Source: Suttonella indologenes (GTDB lineage: Bacteria > Pseudomonadota > Gammaproteobacteria > Cardiobacteriales > Cardiobacteriaceae). From it: a DNA stretch of 64,000 bases. The stretch spans positions 496,001 through 560,000 of the forward strand of contig NZ_UHIA01000003.1 of assembly GCF_900460215.1 (NCBI RefSeq), read 5' to 3'. The translations under genes and the position numbers were made by a program. Below, piece after piece: positions 23,455 through 31,587 of this stretch (positions within the stretch are counted from its first letter, which is position 1; every line of letters begins with the position of its first letter). The notes beneath the pieces were generated by a model, which had not been told where the DNA came from, made no database searches, and saw nothing but the letters and a program-made list of their open reading frames with translations.

Positions 23455-25242
23455 ATGAAACTTCCTTTATCCTATTTGCCTAATATTCGCTTTTTGTCTT
23501 GGTGCTGCTTATCGGCAGGCATGATGGCTCCTGCGGCTTTGTTGGCCGCCCCCAACCCCGCCGAAATCCGTATGCAGCAAGATATTCAGCAACGCCAACG
23601 CGAAGAGCAGTTGCGCCAAACCATGCAGCCTGAAACGGATGTGCGTTTGAATGGCGGACGCTTTAATGAATCAGTGAGTCAATCTATCGGCGATGCAGAC
23701 GACCAACCATGTTTTGCCATTAATGAAGTGATTTTGGAAGGCGAACACCATGCTCGGTTTCAGTTTGCCCTAAAACGTGCCTTGCGCGAAACAGGTTTTC
23801 AGGCTGGCAAGTGTTTGAATGCGGGCGACATCAATCACATTATGACGGTTGCGCAAAATATTTTGATTGGACGGGGTTACACCACCACGCGCATTTTGGC
23901 TGCGCCACAGGATTTAAATAGCGGTAAGCTGGTTTTAACGGTGTTGGCAGGTTATCTTAAAAATATTGAAGTGGATATGTCGCAAGCGAATCAAACTCAT
24001 GCTGGACGCATTGCGGCGTTTCAAAATGAATTTCCCACGCGTTCAGACGGCATCTTGAATTTGCGTGATTTGGAACAGGGTTTGGAGAATTTAAAACGCA
24101 TTCCGACAGCAGAAGCGGATATTCAAATTGTGCCGGTGGACGGGGTACCCAATCAAAGTACGGTACTGGTGAAATGGCAGCAAAGATTGTTGCCTTATCG
24201 TTTGAGTGTGGGGATAGATGATTCGGGTACAAAGGCAACAGGTAAATATCAAGGCAATATTACTTTCTCGGCGGATAATCCATTGGGATTAAGCGATTTG
24301 TTTTATGTGAACTATGGACGTTCCATTGGTAATGTGCCCGATGCAGCAGACAGTTCAGGCAGCCTGAAAAAAGGTGGTACACATAATTATGCGCTGCATT
24401 ACTCTGTTCCGTTTGGCAAATGGACATGGGCATTCAATCACAGCGGCTACCGTTATCATCAAGCCGTAGCAGGATTAAGCGCAGCGTATGATTACAACGG
24501 CAAAAGTTACAACACCGATTTGGGTTTCAACCGCCTAATCTACCGCGATGCCAAACGCAAAACACATGTTGGTGCGAAATTATGGACACGCGAAACACAA
24601 AGCTATATTGACGATGCGGAGATTACGGTGCAACGCCGTAGAACGGCAGGTTGGTTGACCGAGTTAAGCCATAAAGAATACATTGGTAACAGTACGGCTC
24701 AATTTAAGATTGCTTACAAACGCGGGACAGGTATGAGTGATGCTCTGCGTGCGCCTGAGGAATTATTTGGCGAAGGCACTTCGCGTATGAAGATTTGGAC
24801 AGCCAACGCGGATGTGAATATCCCCTTTCAAATCGGCAAACAATCTTTTGCTTACGACACAACCATTCAAGCACAATGGAATAAAACGCCGTTAACACCA
24901 CAAGATAAAATCGCCATTGGTGGGCGTTACACCGTGCGTGGTTTTGATGGTGAAATGAGTTTGGCTGCGGAACGTGGTTGGTATTGGCGCAATGATTTGA
25001 GTTGGCGGTTTAAACAAGGGCATCAACTGTATGTAGGCGCAGATGTGGGACATGTTTCGGGACAATCGGCAAAATGGTTGTTGGGACAAACTTTGGCCGG
25101 TGCAACGATTGGTGTGCGTGGGCAAATGAAAGTGGGTGGGAATTTACACTATGATTTATTTGCCAGTCGTGCAGTGAAGAAACCTGAATATTTTCAGACG
25201 AAGAAATGGGTAACGGGGTTTCAGGTGGGGTATTCGTTTTGA
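23455..25242 (+). CDS. TpsB outer-membrane transporter (ShlB/FhaC/HecB family)
   Basis: 595-aa Omp85-superfamily pore that secretes the TpsA exoproteins. Signal peptide is residues ~1-31 (AALLAAP). A Gln/Arg-rich linker follows, then POTRA 1 (~80-155, CFAINEVILEGEHH ... GRGYTTTRILAAPQ) and POTRA 2 (~155-235), and a 16-strand barrel (~240-595) with the conserved VRGFDGE motif and a C-terminal Phe (VGYSF). It contains an uptake word (24355-24369). It is the only export component in the window and would serve whichever cassette is joined to an intact tpsA 5' end. Confidence 0.93.
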   Translation: MKLPLSYLPNIRFLSWCCLSAGMMAPAALLAAPNPAEIRMQQDIQQRQREEQLRQTMQPETDVRLNGGRFNESVSQSIGDADDQPCFAINEVILEGEHHARFQFALKRALRETGFQAGKCLNAGDINHIMTVAQNILIGRGYTTTRILAAPQDLNSGKLVLTVLAGYLKNIEVDMSQANQTHAGRIAAFQNEFPTRSDGILNLRDLEQGLENLKRIPTAEADIQIVPVDGVPNQSTVLVKWQQRLLPYRLSVGIDDSGTKATGKYQGNITFSADNPLGLSDLFYVNYGRSIGNVPDAADSSGSLKKGGTHNYALHYSVPFGKWTWAFNHSGYRYHQAVAGLSAAYDYNGKSYNTDLGFNRLIYRDAKRKTHVGAKLWTRETQSYIDDAEITVQRRRTAGWLTELSHKEYIGNSTAQFKIAYKRGTGMSDALRAPEELFGEGTSRMKIWTANADVNIPFQIGKQSFAYDTTIQAQWNKTPLTPQDKIAIGGRYTVRGFDGEMSLAAERGWYWRNDLSWRFKQGHQLYVGADVGHVSGQSAKWLLGQTLAGATIGVRGQMKVGGNLHYDLFASRAVKKPEYFQTKKWVTGFQVGYSF

Positions 25243-25263
25243 TGAGTGTGCATTAAAGATAAA

Positions 25264-25300
25264 CCAAAGCTACTGGTTTTGTGCCAGTAGCTTTGGTTTT
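25264..25300 (+). terminator. Rho-independent terminator after tpsB
   Basis: 13-bp perfect stem (CCAAAGCTACTGG 25264-25276 / 25284-25296), 7-nt loop, then TTTT. Confidence 0.85.
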
Positions 25301-25320
25301 GATGTTTTATGTTTTTTCAG

Positions 25321-26447
25321 GTAGTGTTCAAAAAACTGTGTCACTCCCATAAACTATCCAGAAAACAAGGAATGACATTATGCAACACTTTGACTTTAAC
25401 GAAGCTTTAACAGCCATTCAATCAGGTAAGCCCATCACAGGCAGTGATGGGGTCCTAGCCCCGCTTATTAAACAACTTACTGAAGCAGCTTTATCAGCTG
25501 AAATAGAAAGTTATCTTGGGCAGAATCTCAATAGTAATAACCGCCGTAACGGTTACAGTAAAAAGACGGTCAAATCGGCACTTGGCAGCTTCGAACTTGA
25601 AACTCCTCGTGACCGCAATGGAGAATTTGAGCCTGTCTTAGTCAAGAAACACCAAACTAAGCTCAGCCCTGAAATAGACAATCGTATCGTATGGCTTGAT
25701 GCTATTCACTATAAGGTCAAAGATGAGCGACGCTATGTCAATAAAGCAGTCTATACACTGTTAGCCCTCAATACTGAGGGGCATAAAGAGCTTATTGGAC
25801 TTTACTGCTCTGAAAGTGAGGGCGCCAATTATTGGCTGTTTGTGCTGATGGATTTACACAATCGTGGCGTAGAAGATATTCTTATTGCCTGTGTTGATGG
25901 TTTAAAAGGCTTCCCTGAAGCCATTGAGGCGATATTTCCTAATACCGAGGTACAGTTGTGCGTGATTGATCAAATCCGTAACAGTATTCGTTACATAGCC
26001 AGCAAGGAGCAAAAAGCCTTTATGTGTGATTTAAAGCCTGTGTATAAGGCGGTTAATAAAGAATCTGCCGAATTGGCCCTTGATGAACTCGACAGACTCT
26101 GGGGCAGTAAATATCCTGCGGTGATAGCTTCTTGGCGAGAGAAATGGCATTTACTATCGGCTTATTTTAAGTACCCTGAGGCAGTCAGGAAACCCATTTA
26201 TACCACCAATACGGTTGAAGCGCTGCATCGCCAGTTTCGTAAGTTGACTAAAACTAAAGGGGCTTTCCCCAATGAAAACAGCTTGCTTAGATTACTGTAT
26301 GTGGCTATGCTAAATGCCGGTGAGAAATGGACATGACCTATCAACAATTGGGGACAAACTATGATGCAGTTGTCTATCCATTTCCCCGGGTGCTTAGATA
26401 AGGTGATGAGCCTTTGATTGAACTGACACAGATTTCTGAACGCCCTC
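25321..26447 (+). mobile_element. Decayed IS256-family (Mutator) insertion sequence
   Basis: Imperfect terminal inverted repeats: left GTAGTGTTCAAAAAACTG (25321) against the complement of the right end (TGACACAGATTTCTGAAC, 26424-26447). The single internal transposase gene is broken. It marks the change from the uptake-word-rich island to the rest of the window. Confidence 0.8.
25380..26417 (+). pseudogene. IS256-family transposase, internally deleted and nonsense-interrupted
   Basis: Matches the Mutator-type transposase family (RRNGYSKKTVKSALG, WLDAIHYKVKDERRYVNKAVY, IACVDGLKGFPEAI). About 60-70 residues usually present between PEIDNRI and VWLDAIHYK are missing in frame near residue 104, removing the part around the first catalytic Asp. 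A TGA at 26334-26336 stands where the family reads KWTMPIQNW; the frame resumes (PINNWGQTMMQLSIHFPG) to a TGA at 26415. Total 345 codons against ~400 usual, so inactive. Confidence 0.85.
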
Positions 26448-26491
26448 TATTGTAAGTTGTTTAGAATAAAAAGTTGTTGATTATGCTTGTA

Positions 26492-26526
26492 CCCCTAAGG
26501 CAATATTTGTTTTAGGGGTTTTTTTT
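26492..26526 (+). terminator. Rho-independent terminator without an adjacent upstream gene
   Basis: CCCCTAA (26492-26498) pairs with TTAGGGG (26512-26518), followed by eight T. It points away from the IS256 remnant, so the gene it once served was probably displaced by the insertion or by the island. Confidence 0.7.
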
Positions 26527-26546
26527 ATGGAGATAAAAGCAACGAT

Positions 26547-27059
26547 TTAAGAGGCGCAGTATTGTTGCTCAAGATTTAGGAGTTGCTCTTTGGTATTTAT
26601 TCCGCCAGCAAAACCTTGCAGCTGTCCGTTTTTAGCAATGATGCGATGACAAGGAATAATGATGGCAAGCGGATTGGCAGCAATAGCATTGGCAACAGCA
26701 CGAATTGCATTGGGGCGCTCAATATTATAGGCAATTTGCTGATAATAACTGGTTTTCCCGTAGTCAATATAGCGTAGCGCTTGCCAGACTTGCTGTTGAA
26801 AAGCTGTGCCGATAGGGCGTAGAGGTAAAATGAATTTATGACGTTTGCCAGTAAAATATTCCTCTAATTGCTGTCTGACATGTTGTAAGAGCAGGGTGTC
26901 TTGATTAATGATGCTTTGCTGTGCGCGCTCGCTTAAACGCTTGATAAAGGCGTTATGCTTAGGGCGATTGTGCCAATCACATAAACAAAGCTGATAGTTA
27001 TATTCCCCTAATAGAAGTTCGCCCACAGGGGAGGTATAGGTTTGGGTATAAATAGACAT
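26547..27059 (-). CDS. ogt: Methylated-DNA--protein-cysteine methyltransferase
   Basis: 170-aa single-use repair protein that removes methyl groups from O6-methylguanine in DNA. It has an N-terminal Ada/Ogt ribonuclease-like domain (TSPVGELLLGEY) and the active-site motif IIIPCHRIIAKNG with acceptor Cys137, followed by GFAGGINTKEQLLNLE. Length is normal. It is transcribed after the BCCT gene on the same strand but separated from it by a terminator, so it probably has its own promoter. Confidence 0.93.
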   Translation of the reverse strand: MSIYTQTYTSPVGELLLGEYNYQLCLCDWHNRPKHNAFIKRLSERAQQSIINQDTLLLQHVRQQLEEYFTGKRHKFILPLRPIGTAFQQQVWQALRYIDYGKTSYYQQIAYNIERPNAIRAVANAIAANPLAIIIPCHRIIAKNGQLQGFAGGINTKEQLLNLEQQYCAS

Positions 27060-27068
27060 TTTAAAATT

Positions 27069-27103
27069 AAGATGAGCTGGAGGTTACCAGCTCATCTTTT
27101 CTA
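27069..27103 (-). terminator. Rho-independent terminator of the BCCT gene
   Basis: 12-bp perfect stem (27069-27080 / 27087-27098) with a 6-nt loop, read on the minus strand and followed by TAATTTT, between the BCCT stop and ogt. Confidence 0.75.
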
Positions 27104-27108
27104 TGGGT

Positions 27109-28695
27109 TTAATTAGAGTTTTTCTCTTGTTGCTGTTTGAGTAGCTCGGCAGCAATTTTATCCACTTCATCTTGATTTGGGCGCTGTGTGGGCATTTGAA
27201 TTGGAATAACCATATCTGCTTCAAATTTTAACACCTTGATAATCGCCATAAGCATGATGATTAGAATGATGGTGAAAGGTAGCCCTGCAACAATCGCGGC
27301 AGATTGTAAGCTTTTGAGTCCGCCGGAAGCCAATAGAGCCAAAGAAATTAAAGCAAGCAATACGCCCCAAAACATTTTGATTTTAAATTTAGGCTGTAAC
27401 GACCCACCACTGCTCATGCTCGCCAAAATATAGGTGGCGGAATCGGCAGAGGTAATCAAAAATGTTGCAATTAAAATGATAGTTGCTGTTGAGGTGATTA
27501 GCGGTATAGGTAAAGCATGCAAAAATGCATACATCGCTTGGGTGTTATCTTGAGCAACAATTTGTGCGATTTGTCCACTTTCATATAAATCCATGAAGAT
27601 GGCGCTGCCGCCAAAAGCTGCAATCCAAATAAAGGAAATCATTGGCGGGACAATCAATACGCCTATAACAAACTCTCTAATGGTACGCCCGCGCGAGATA
27701 CGTGCGATGAAAGCGCCAATAAAAGGACTCCAAGAAATAACCCATGCCCAATAAAATACGGTCCATTTTTCAACCCAGTTTTGTTTGATTTGGTATGGGT
27801 CTAGACGTAGGCTGTATTCGATAAAGTGGCTGAGGTAGTCTCCAATGCCTGTTACAAATGCTTTGAAGATAACTGTGGTTGGTCCAAGAATAACGACAAA
27901 AACGGTCAATCCAAAGGCGATAAAGATATTTAGATTAGATAGAAATTTGACGCCACGATGCAAGCCAGTGGTTGCAGAAATCATAAAAATAATAGCCAGC
28001 ACAATGGTGATGATGATTTCAACCAAAGTATTTTTAGGGAGTCCAAACACTTGTGATAAACCACCATTAATTTGCAAAACGCCTAATCCTAGTGAAATGG
28101 CAATTCCGACAACTGTGGCGAAAATAGCTAAAATATCAATAAAATATCTTTTTTTACCGCCATAGTCTTTACCAAAAACAGATTCGAGCGAAGTGGATAT
28201 CAAGCCATCTTGTTTCATGCGAAATTGAAACAGACCGATAATTAAACCTGCAATGGCAAAAATTGACCACTGGGAAACGCCCCAATGGAAAAAGGTATAG
28301 CCCATAGCAAGGCGCGCGCTTTCTATAGATTGAGGCTCAATGCCAACCATGGGTGGATTTAGATAATGGGTCATTGGTTCAGCGACGCCCCAAAAAACAA
28401 TCCCCACACCAAGACCTCCTGAAAATAACATGCCAATCCATGAGATGGTGTCAAATTCTGGTTCTTCATCAAAGCGCCCGAGTTTGAGTTTGCCGTAGCG
28501 TGTAAAGATAATCGCAATTAAAAAGACATCAAATACGAATACCGATAGCATAAATACCCAGCCAAATGTGCTTGCAACCCAATCATAGGTGCTGGCAGCA
28601 ACGTTGCCAAAGGCGGTAGGGAAGAAAAATCCAATAATGGTAAAGGCAATAATCAATGCCGCAGATAAAGTGAGAACGGGGGAAAAAGATTTCAT
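27109..28695 (-). CDS. BCCT-family betaine/choline/carnitine transporter
   Basis: 528-aa inner-membrane symporter with about 12 hydrophobic helices. Family marks are the Gly-rich TM3 stretch (GMLFSGGLGVGIVFWG, ~88-103), FFHWGVSQWS, and WVISWSPFIGAFIARISRGRT (~315-337) with the conserved Trp of the substrate site. It imports compatible solutes such as glycine betaine or choline; the exact substrate cannot be read from sequence. It has a short C-terminal tail rich in Glu, Gln and Lys, which can sense osmotic strain in this family. Monocistronic, with its own terminator. Confidence 0.92.
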   Translation of the reverse strand: MKSFSPVLTLSAALIIAFTIIGFFFPTAFGNVAASTYDWVASTFGWVFMLSVFVFDVFLIAIIFTRYGKLKLGRFDEEPEFDTISWIGMLFSGGLGVGIVFWGVAEPMTHYLNPPMVGIEPQSIESARLAMGYTFFHWGVSQWSIFAIAGLIIGLFQFRMKQDGLISTSLESVFGKDYGGKKRYFIDILAIFATVVGIAISLGLGVLQINGGLSQVFGLPKNTLVEIIITIVLAIIFMISATTGLHRGVKFLSNLNIFIAFGLTVFVVILGPTTVIFKAFVTGIGDYLSHFIEYSLRLDPYQIKQNWVEKWTVFYWAWVISWSPFIGAFIARISRGRTIREFVIGVLIVPPMISFIWIAAFGGSAIFMDLYESGQIAQIVAQDNTQAMYAFLHALPIPLITSTATIILIATFLITSADSATYILASMSSGGSLQPKFKIKMFWGVLLALISLALLASGGLKSLQSAAIVAGLPFTIILIIMLMAIIKVLKFEADMVIPIQMPTQRPNQDEVDKIAAELLKQQQEKNSN

Positions 28696-29151
28696 AGTAT
28701 TGAAGGCATATTGAAAATATGCGCGCTAGTATACCCAAACATTGCCAATCTACAAAGATAGAATTTAGATAAAGCGCTTTTGTTATTTTTCTAACGTAAA
28801 TACTTGTCTGCAATTGGTATAAAATAGCGCGTTTTTGTGTTGTTGTTTAGTCTAGTAGAGGGTGATATGGCAATTAGACAATGACATCGACCCGCACAAT
28901 ACCCAAATCACGCCGCCGAGCGTGCAAGACATCAAAGCCTTCCGCTGCGCCTCGCTGACCCTCGGCATCATGCTGCTCTCCTGCCGCCTGACCTTGGCAA
29001 CCATCGCTCTCGCGGCGCAATAAAAAACCATCTGCCACTGACGGTTACTATCAGAACCATCAGTGGCAGATGGGCAAGTTTCTAAAAATTGATTTTGAGA
29101 TGTCTATTATATAAGCTAGACTTTTAAATTATTTGAAAAAGATGTTACAAA
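28696..29151. other. Intergenic stretch with a G+C-rich gene remnant and an orphan hairpin
   Basis: 28877-29023 is an open stretch without a start (DIDPHNTQITPPSVQDIKAF, then a hydrophobic end closing at TAA 29021). It is more G+C-rich than its surroundings and looks like the 3' end of a lost membrane-protein gene. A strong hairpin (CCATCTGCCACTGA 29028-29041 / 29060-29073) follows; on the minus strand it is trailed by six T, so it could end minus-strand transcripts. AAAGCGCTTT occurs at 28771. Confidence 0.5.
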
Positions 29152-30144
29152 ATGAAAATTGCAATTGTACAAAACAGCTTTATTCCTGCTCATCAATATG
29201 GCGGTACAGAGCGCGTTATTTGGGGCTTGGGAAAAGCTTTAGTCCAATTAGGACATGAAGTAGTTTTTATCGTCAAACAAGGTTCTCATTGTCCATTCGC
29301 ACCAATTATTCCCTATGACAGCATTCACGATATCAGTCAAGATTTACCACAAGATATTGACATAGTGCATTTTCATAGCGGTGCAGTCGGTATGGAAAAA
29401 TTAACTACGCCTTATGTGTTCACATTACACGGCAATATATACAACAATGATGCTAAATTGCAGCGCAACACCATTTTTATATCCCAAAATCATGCGCAAC
29501 GCTTCGGCGGACAATGCTTTGTCCATAACGGTTTGGATTGGGAAGATTATGACAAACCCGATTTAAAGCAATCACAAAAATTTTTCCATTTTCTTGCAAA
29601 AGCTGCATGGAAAGTCAAAAACGTTCGCGGCGCAATTGATTTGGTTAAATCTTTGTCTGATGAAAAATTATATGTACTCGGCGGTTATCGATTTAACCTC
29701 AAAATGGGGTTGCGCTTTACCTTTACGCCTAAAGCCCGATTTTTTGGTATGGTCAGTAATGCGGAAAAATCGCGTTATTTACCACAATCTAAAGGCTTGC
29801 TATTTCCCGTTTTGTGGCATGAGCCTTTTGGTTTGGCTGTAGTGGAAAGCCTATATTACGGCGCACCTGTTTTTGCTACGCCCTATGGCTCACTACCTGA
29901 AATCGTATCTCCTGAAATGGGATTTTTATCTAACAGCCAAAGCGAATTACGCCATGCCATGCAATATTGGGGAGATTTTAATCGGCAACATTGCCATGAC
30001 TATGCGCGAGAAAAATTCAGCGCCATGCGTATGACAAAAGACTATCTGGAAAAATATGAACGCGTATTAAGCGGCGAATGTTTAAACGCAGTACCTCCAC
30101 GCGGCTCGGAAAATAAAAGAACATTATTAGATTGGCTGCCCTAA
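29152..30144 (+). CDS. GT4-type glycosyltransferase
   Basis: 330-aa soluble GT-B enzyme. The N-terminal Rossmann half has the acceptor-side motif YGGTERVIWGLGKAL, and DIVHFHS and TLHG. The C-terminal half has ARFFGMVSNAEK and the nucleotide-sugar motif HEPFGLAVVESLYYG (E-x7-E, ~226-234). It would transfer a sugar from an NDP-sugar, probably onto a surface glycan; donor and acceptor are not evident. It stands alone between a gene remnant and the convergent fucose operon. Confidence 0.82.
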   Translation: MKIAIVQNSFIPAHQYGGTERVIWGLGKALVQLGHEVVFIVKQGSHCPFAPIIPYDSIHDISQDLPQDIDIVHFHSGAVGMEKLTTPYVFTLHGNIYNNDAKLQRNTIFISQNHAQRFGGQCFVHNGLDWEDYDKPDLKQSQKFFHFLAKAAWKVKNVRGAIDLVKSLSDEKLYVLGGYRFNLKMGLRFTFTPKARFFGMVSNAEKSRYLPQSKGLLFPVLWHEPFGLAVVESLYYGAPVFATPYGSLPEIVSPEMGFLSNSQSELRHAMQYWGDFNRQHCHDYAREKFSAMRMTKDYLEKYERVLSGECLNAVPPRGSENKRTLLDWLP

Positions 30145-30177
30145 AACTTCAGACCATTCATAAACAGCTGAATTAGA

Positions 30178-30513
30178 CTAATGATTTTTCTCCAAATCAA
30201 AAATCTCTGCCGCCAATTGCCATTTACCAGCCACACCATCAAAGCGCTGTTGATAGGTATCCATTAATTCTTCCCATGCTTGAACATCAGGATTATGCTC
30301 CGCCATTTGATGTAAACGCTCCCAAGTAAACGCCGGTTTCGCTGTGACAAGCATCACCAAACGATTTTGAAAGCGGTGAATGCTCATGCTTTCAATGCCT
30401 GCACTGCGTAAATGGGCATATACTTGTGCCCAAATTTTTTGATGATAATGCTCATATTCGGCGATTAATTGCGGATCGTTTTTTAAATCTAGTAATAAGA
30501 CAAATTCTTGCAT
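30178..30513 (-). CDS. L-rhamnose/L-fucose mutarotase-family protein
   Basis: 111 aa of the RhaM family (formerly DUF718), which interconverts alpha and beta anomers of deoxyhexoses. Visible features are a ferredoxin-like beta-alpha-beta fold with an early HHK-type turn (EHYHQKIW), YAHLRSAGIESMSIHRF, and a C-terminal Trp region. It is the last gene of the L-fucose operon, so L-fucose is the likely substrate: it supplies the anomer taken by the dehydrogenase. It is separated from the permease gene by a strong terminator-like hairpin and may be expressed at a lower level. Confidence 0.82.
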   Translation of the reverse strand: MQEFVLLLDLKNDPQLIAEYEHYHQKIWAQVYAHLRSAGIESMSIHRFQNRLVMLVTAKPAFTWERLHQMAEHNPDVQAWEELMDTYQQRFDGVAGKWQLAAEIFDLEKNH

Positions 30514-30530
30514 AGCTGTTTCCTAACCAT

Positions 30531-30563
30531 AAAAAAAGCGCTTTGAGCATTCTCAAAGCGCTT
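30531..30563 (-). terminator. Terminator/attenuator hairpin made of two AAAGCGCTT words
   Basis: Perfect 12-bp stem (AAGCGCTTTGAG 30536-30547 / 30552-30563), 4-nt loop, followed on the minus strand by seven T. It lies between the permease gene and the mutarotase gene of the same operon. Confidence 0.8.
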
Positions 30564-30569
30564 AGCACA

Positions 30570-31577
30570 TTAATCCTGCGGTTTGCCTGAAGCAATACGC
30601 GAAATAATCAATGCAAATAAGATAAATGTTCCCGTAATAAACTCAATCACCGTGCCTGAGACTTGCAATGATCGCAATAATTGGTCGATAAATTTAAGCA
30701 GTAAAATGCCTGTGACTGCGCCAAAGATTGAGCCTCGACCGCCGTTTAAAGAAATGCCGCCGATCACACATGCGGCAAAGACCGTGAAAATGTAGCCCGA
30801 TCCTTGCGACTGCCCTACGGAAGCATATTGCGAGGTGTACAGTACGCCTGCCAATGCCGCCATGAGACTGGCGGCAATGAGTACGCCCATAATCACTTTT
30901 TCACTTTGAATGCCGGCGGCTTTTGCTGCCGGCGCATTGCCGCCGACGGCATAGAGTGCGCGACCGTGGCGCGTGAACTGCATAAACAAAATCAATACCA
31001 CCGCCAAGCTCACAAATACCCAAAACGACAGCGACATGCCTAAAAAGCTAAAATGCGCCAAGCCTGCGATCGATTTGGGCAATTGGTATAAGCTTGCACC
31101 GCCAGTTAAGAAGGTTTGCAGACCACGTAAAGCGGTGAGCATACCCAATGTGACGATAAAACCGTTCAGGCGGAATTTGACAATCATCACTGCATTAATC
31201 AAGCCCACCGCTGCGCCGACCAATAATACGACCGGCAATGCCAAAAAATCCGGCAAAAAAGCACCGCTTACATTCGGCGCAAAGCCAATGCCGGCAACCG
31301 CCCAAACGGCAATCGCCGGCGCCAGTCCAAAGGTCGATTCCAGCGATAAATCCATACGCCCGATGATAATCACCATCGCCTGCGCCAATACTAAAATGCC
31401 AATTTGCGTGGCTTGTTCAATGGGAATTTTCAAAATACCCCATGTCAGAAAATTATCCGTGGTCAAATGCCCAATCAGCAAAATCAGCAAAATGGGCGGA
31501 ACTAAGACAAAATCGCGCAAACTGCTCCAACGAAATCCGCTTGATGGACTGCTTTGATTCGGGGTTGTGGTACTCAT
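30570..31577 (-). CDS. Sugar ABC transporter permease (RbsC/XylH-like), probably L-fucose
   Basis: 335 aa from ATG 31577, chosen because AGAGGAAAATGT precedes it; a longer frame to 31676 would overlap the ATPase gene. About 8-10 hydrophobic helices, with the family stretches GRMDLSLESTFGLAPA, GVLYTSQYASVGQSQGSGY and ACVIGGISLNGGRGS, the EAA-like cytoplasmic loop. It forms the inner-membrane channel of the importer encoded with the ATPase and binding protein upstream. Confidence 0.9.
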   Translation of the reverse strand: MSTTTPNQSSPSSGFRWSSLRDFVLVPPILLILLIGHLTTDNFLTWGILKIPIEQATQIGILVLAQAMVIIIGRMDLSLESTFGLAPAIAVWAVAGIGFAPNVSGAFLPDFLALPVVLLVGAAVGLINAVMIVKFRLNGFIVTLGMLTALRGLQTFLTGGASLYQLPKSIAGLAHFSFLGMSLSFWVFVSLAVVLILFMQFTRHGRALYAVGGNAPAAKAAGIQSEKVIMGVLIAASLMAALAGVLYTSQYASVGQSQGSGYIFTVFAACVIGGISLNGGRGSIFGAVTGILLLKFIDQLLRSLQVSGTVIEFITGTFILFALIISRIASGKPQD

Positions 31578-31587
31578 ACATTTTCCT

